In this document: in pieces, positions 61,776 to 64,000 of the stretch
Layout: every line of letters starts with the position of its first letter
How positions within the stretch are numbered: position 1 is the stretch's first letter
Source of the DNA: JBBQFC01 sp038321615
GTDB taxonomy: Bacteria > Bacteroidota > Bacteroidia > Flavobacteriales_D > Cryomorphaceae
Length of the DNA: 64,000 nucleotides
Direction of reading: 5' to 3'
NCBI GenBank assembly: GCA_038321615.1
Contig: JBBQFC010000010.1
Coordinates: forward strand, 8,306-72,305
Notes under the pieces: generated by a model
The model's database searches: none
Told to the model about the DNA's origin: nothing
Seen by the model: the letters and a program-made list of their open reading frames with translations, nothing else
Program-made: the position numbers and the translations under genes

Positions 61776-63694
61776 GGTTTTTTGGTTCTGTGATTTAAGG
61801 AAAATTCCAGACCAATTTCAAAGGCTCGCCCGGGCATGGGGTGGGAAGCTTGAACTTGGTAGGAAGCGTTTAGAATATTGAGCAGGCTAGCGTAAATGGC
61901 TACTGGAAAGCGCTTAGCATGCAGCTCACTGCTCAAGGTGAAATCGAGTGTGAAAAAAGGCTCCAGCCATCGACTGTTATCGGCGGTGGTATAACGCCGA
62001 CTTTGATAGCGCCCACGGATTTCGGGGCAAAACGTATCGTTCCAAAAACTCCAGCGTTGCTCATAGTACGCCGACCATATCGGAGTGTACAGTAATTGTT
62101 TGCCGTCGCTGAGAGCTTCAGCTCCCGCCGTTGCAGTGTTTCGAGCTACGGTATAAGTGGTTTCGAAAGTTTGTACTACGTCAAAAGTTGGGCGCTCCAG
62201 CGACCAGCTCCCAGTAGCTTCCACCCCAGAGGTATGCACTTGCTTAAAGTTTACCGGCGACCAATAGCTTGGCCCCGGTACCCAAGCAATCCAGTTGTCA
62301 ATTAATCTATTGAATCCGGTAATATGGAGCTCATACCTTGGTTGAGCTCGCCTTTCGGCAAATGTAAATCCGACTTCCTGAAACCAACCCGACTCCGGAA
62401 GCAAATCGGGATTTCCACCCGGATTCCAAAACAAGTCATTGAGTCCAGGCAGTCGATACGCTCGACCGAGATTGGATCGGATAGCAAAGCGGTCGTTGAG
62501 TTTCAGCCGCAAACCGAGATGCGGGATAAGCGGTAGCGCTTCGCCGTTCAGCCACTCCTGACGGATGGATGCCGAATACTCAAATCGCTTCTCCCATAAA
62601 TCTTGTCGGATTCCAGAAACGATCGACGGACTATTCCGCTGTTGTGTGCGATCATAAGCAGCTGTTTCCGCTGCCGAGCTTTGCACATTGATTATTGTAA
62701 AGAGATCGCCCCATTTGGCTTCTTTGGAAATTTTAAGGCGCCCCTGAAGCGTGGTGAACTCTGAAAAATCCTTGATACCGATCTCCGGATGGAAGTAATT
62801 AAGCGCACCGTGGGTGAAAGCCATATCGCCTTCGAGCAACAGCGATCGAATGGTGGTCCGTAGGCCACCCTGCAACCGTAGGGTTCGGTCTTCCTGCCTT
62901 TCGGCAGATTGTGGTTTCGAAATATTAGGCGGCAATTGCCTGTCGGTTTCTCCATACCAGCCTAGAAAATGCAGCATAGTTTGGCGTCCAATATTCAGCT
63001 CGCTTACCTGGGCAAACCCCTTGCTTGTGGCCTTGGCATTGGGCTGCGCTTCAGTTTCAAAACGATTCAGCGGATCCATTCGCTCAAAATTATGGTCGCT
63101 GTGATTGCGGTAAATATGGGTGGAGTGGCGCGACTTACCCAGGCGGTAATTGGCAACCGCCGAAAGATTCAGCAGGCCAAAGCTACCAGCCACCAGGCGC
63201 ACGTTCCCGATTGAGTTGGGATCCACCACTGTTTTTAGCAGCAGGCTTCCGCCGATAGCAGCATTGCCCAGATACGCTCCGGATCCGCCCCGAAGCAGTT
63301 GCAGAGAAGAGAACAAGCCGGGCGGAAGGAGAGAGAGATCCGCTTGCGCTAAACTGGGGTTGTCGAAAGGCAGTCCGTTTATCAGCACCTGCGATTGAGC
63401 TGGGCTGCTGCCGCGAATGGAAAGCCCGATGCTGCTGCCCGGACCGTAACCCCGAAGAGCCAAATTGGAACGACGCGATAGCCAATCGGTAGGCGATTGG
63501 GCTGCACCCGATGCAAAATCTCGCAGATCGAATTCTTGGACAAAATCGCCCGTTAATTCTTTAGCCACACGCACTTCCACAATCTCCACTCTTTTGAGTT
63601 GCAAGGTGTCCTGAGCGTGTAGACCAATTGGTCCAAGGCAGAACATCATCGCCAAAAGGCAAAGCAAGGGCAAAGGTTGCCGAAGATGATGCAT
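61772..63694 (-). CDS. btuB: BtuB-like TonB-dependent cobalamin receptor
   Basis: A 640-residue outer-membrane receptor with signal peptide (LLCLLAMMFCLGPIGLHAQ) and no CarboxypepD_reg domain. The plug is NLALRGYGPGSSIGLSIRGS, QVLINGLPFDNPSLAQADLS and GGSGAYLGNAAIGGSLLLKT; a barrel follows, ending EIGLEFSLN. A cobalamin riboswitch lies in its leader and a BtuG-like lipoprotein gene overlaps its stop, so vitamin B12 import is the likely function. The Met at 63694 is chosen for the signal peptide; the frame runs upstream to 63877 through the riboswitch and is not coding there. Confidence 0.9.
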   Translation of the reverse strand: MHHLRQPLPLLCLLAMMFCLGPIGLHAQDTLQLKRVEIVEVRVAKELTGDFVQEFDLRDFASGAAQSPTDWLSRRSNLALRGYGPGSSIGLSIRGSSPAQSQVLINGLPFDNPSLAQADLSLLPPGLFSSLQLLRGGSGAYLGNAAIGGSLLLKTVVDPNSIGNVRLVAGSFGLLNLSAVANYRLGKSRHSTHIYRNHSDHNFERMDPLNRFETEAQPNAKATSKGFAQVSELNIGRQTMLHFLGWYGETDRQLPPNISKPQSAERQEDRTLRLQGGLRTTIRSLLLEGDMAFTHGALNYFHPEIGIKDFSEFTTLQGRLKISKEAKWGDLFTIINVQSSAAETAAYDRTQQRNSPSIVSGIRQDLWEKRFEYSASIRQEWLNGEALPLIPHLGLRLKLNDRFAIRSNLGRAYRLPGLNDLFWNPGGNPDLLPESGWFQEVGFTFAERRAQPRYELHITGFNRLIDNWIAWVPGPSYWSPVNFKQVHTSGVEATGSWSLERPTFDVVQTFETTYTVARNTATAGAEALSDGKQLLYTPIWSAYYEQRWSFWNDTFCPEIRGRYQSRRYTTADNSRWLEPFFTLDFTLSSELHAKRFPVAIYASLLNILNASYQVQASHPMPGRAFEIGLEFSLNHRTKKP

Positions 63695-63810
63695 AAGCTG
63701 TATTTTAAAAACACCGCTTCGCTGTAAAATAGGAATCAATAAAAACCGCTCGCGCGATCTCGACCATTTCCCGCTTTTATTCCCGAAAGCTTGAAAAAAT
63801 ATGTTCAAAA

Positions 63811-63974
63811 GGCAGGTCTTCTGACTTGCTCCTTCCGATTGGCCTTCCCGGCTTTGAGGCCAGTGGCTAAGAATCAATCGAAGGCAAAATGGAGCTTACA
63901 GCAGCGGGTACTGTCCAGGATTTACACCTGATTCCCTATTAATCCAAACCGCCTGACGGCGATTTAAAACCTTT
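63811..63974 (-). ncRNA. Cobalamin riboswitch
   Basis: Minus-strand RNA element with the conserved cobalamin aptamer landmarks: the B12 box AAGTCAGAAGACCTGCC (63811-63827), GCCACTG (63861-63867), the CCGGGAAGGCC stem, and GGGAATCAGGTGTAAATCC with ACAGTACCCGCTGCTGTAA in the core. It lies 116 nt upstream of the btuB ATG. No clear terminator follows it, so control may be at translation initiation or through a less obvious hairpin. It should repress btuB/btuG-like expression when cobalamin is plentiful. Confidence 0.95.
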
Positions 63975-63977
63975 GTG

Positions 63978-63985
63978 CGAAGGTA
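63978..63985 (-). promoter_or_regulatory. -7 promoter box TACCTTCG for the cobalamin operon
   Basis: TAnnTTCG variant just upstream of the riboswitch, placing the transcript start near 63974. Confidence 0.5.
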
Positions 63986-64000
63986 GGTGAAAAATTGAAA

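Noticed and set aside
63695..63877. N-terminal extension of the BtuB-like frame
   Set aside because: It overlaps the cobalamin riboswitch and lies before a clear signal peptide starting at 63694.
1..64000. tRNA, rRNA, CRISPR array, insertion sequence or prophage
   Set aside because: No cloverleaf, rRNA core, regular short repeats, transposase, integrase or phage genes were seen; I could not run dedicated searches.

Overview
The window looks like ordinary chromosome from a Bacteroidota bacterium, most likely a marine-type member of the Flavobacteriales. The evidence is: three SusC/BtuB/ZnuD-type TonB-dependent receptors, a secreted esterase with a type A C-terminal sorting domain for the type IX secretion system (T9SS), an alpha/beta-fused 2-oxoacid dehydrogenase E1, OstA-like and LptD-like LPS export proteins, and repeated Bacteroidota-type -7 promoter boxes (TAnnTTTG, with a common TAnnTTCG variant) just upstream of many starts. 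Those boxes were also used to choose several start codons. No rRNA, tRNA, CRISPR array, insertion sequence or prophage was recognised. Taxonomy below phylum is inference.

Layout. 1-7.3 kb: 3' part of the fused E1, then a TonB receptor followed by a T9SS-exported alpha/beta hydrolase. 7.3-16 kb: murQ, an unknown protein, a nudix hydrolase with mnmD, a two-gene operon of a TPR protein and a PorE-like TPR/PD40/CRD/OmpA protein, an M42 peptidase, an OmpH/Skp-like lipoprotein, and a SiaC-like (DUF1987) protein that has lost its phospho-threonine. 16-25 kb: a LytS/LytTR two-component pair, ACP phosphodiesterase, an MltF-like lytic transglycosylase, a serine hydrolase, a tandem family of beta-barrel proteins of which one copy is broken, and a PaaI-type thioesterase. 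25-37.4 kb: PlsC-type acyltransferase, PriA, a sodium:solute symporter, two secreted proteins, a large ABCG-like transporter with a TerB-like N-terminus, a SiaB/SiaC kinase-substrate pair facing it, a methyltransferase and a ZIP metal transporter.

37.4-54.8 kb is a dense housekeeping and envelope block: DCC oxidoreductase, glyA, fumarylacetoacetase, relA/spoT, fur, a STAS protein, purA, OstA-like, LptD-like (convergent), amidase, MlaD-like protein, two Fe-S proteins, a conserved Bacteroidota protein and a metallophosphatase. 55-59.7 kb is a probable zinc/metal uptake operon: His-rich membrane protein, ZnuD-like receptor, two lipoproteins, and a Pr6Pr-family membrane protein gene that keeps one reading frame but carries three internal stop codons. 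59.7-64 kb holds a GNAT acetyltransferase, an Mpo1-like protein and a cobalamin uptake operon (cobalamin riboswitch, BtuB-like receptor, BtuG-like propeller lipoprotein).

The observations most worth a second look are the frame-preserved Pr6Pr pseudogene, the T68-to-Ile SiaC paralog, the SiaB/SiaC pair with no SiaA or SiaD beside it and facing a TerB-ABC transporter, the broken beta-barrel paralog, and start codons placed only 3-5 nt after the -7 box, which imply leaderless mRNAs. No clearly new defence or mobile system was seen.
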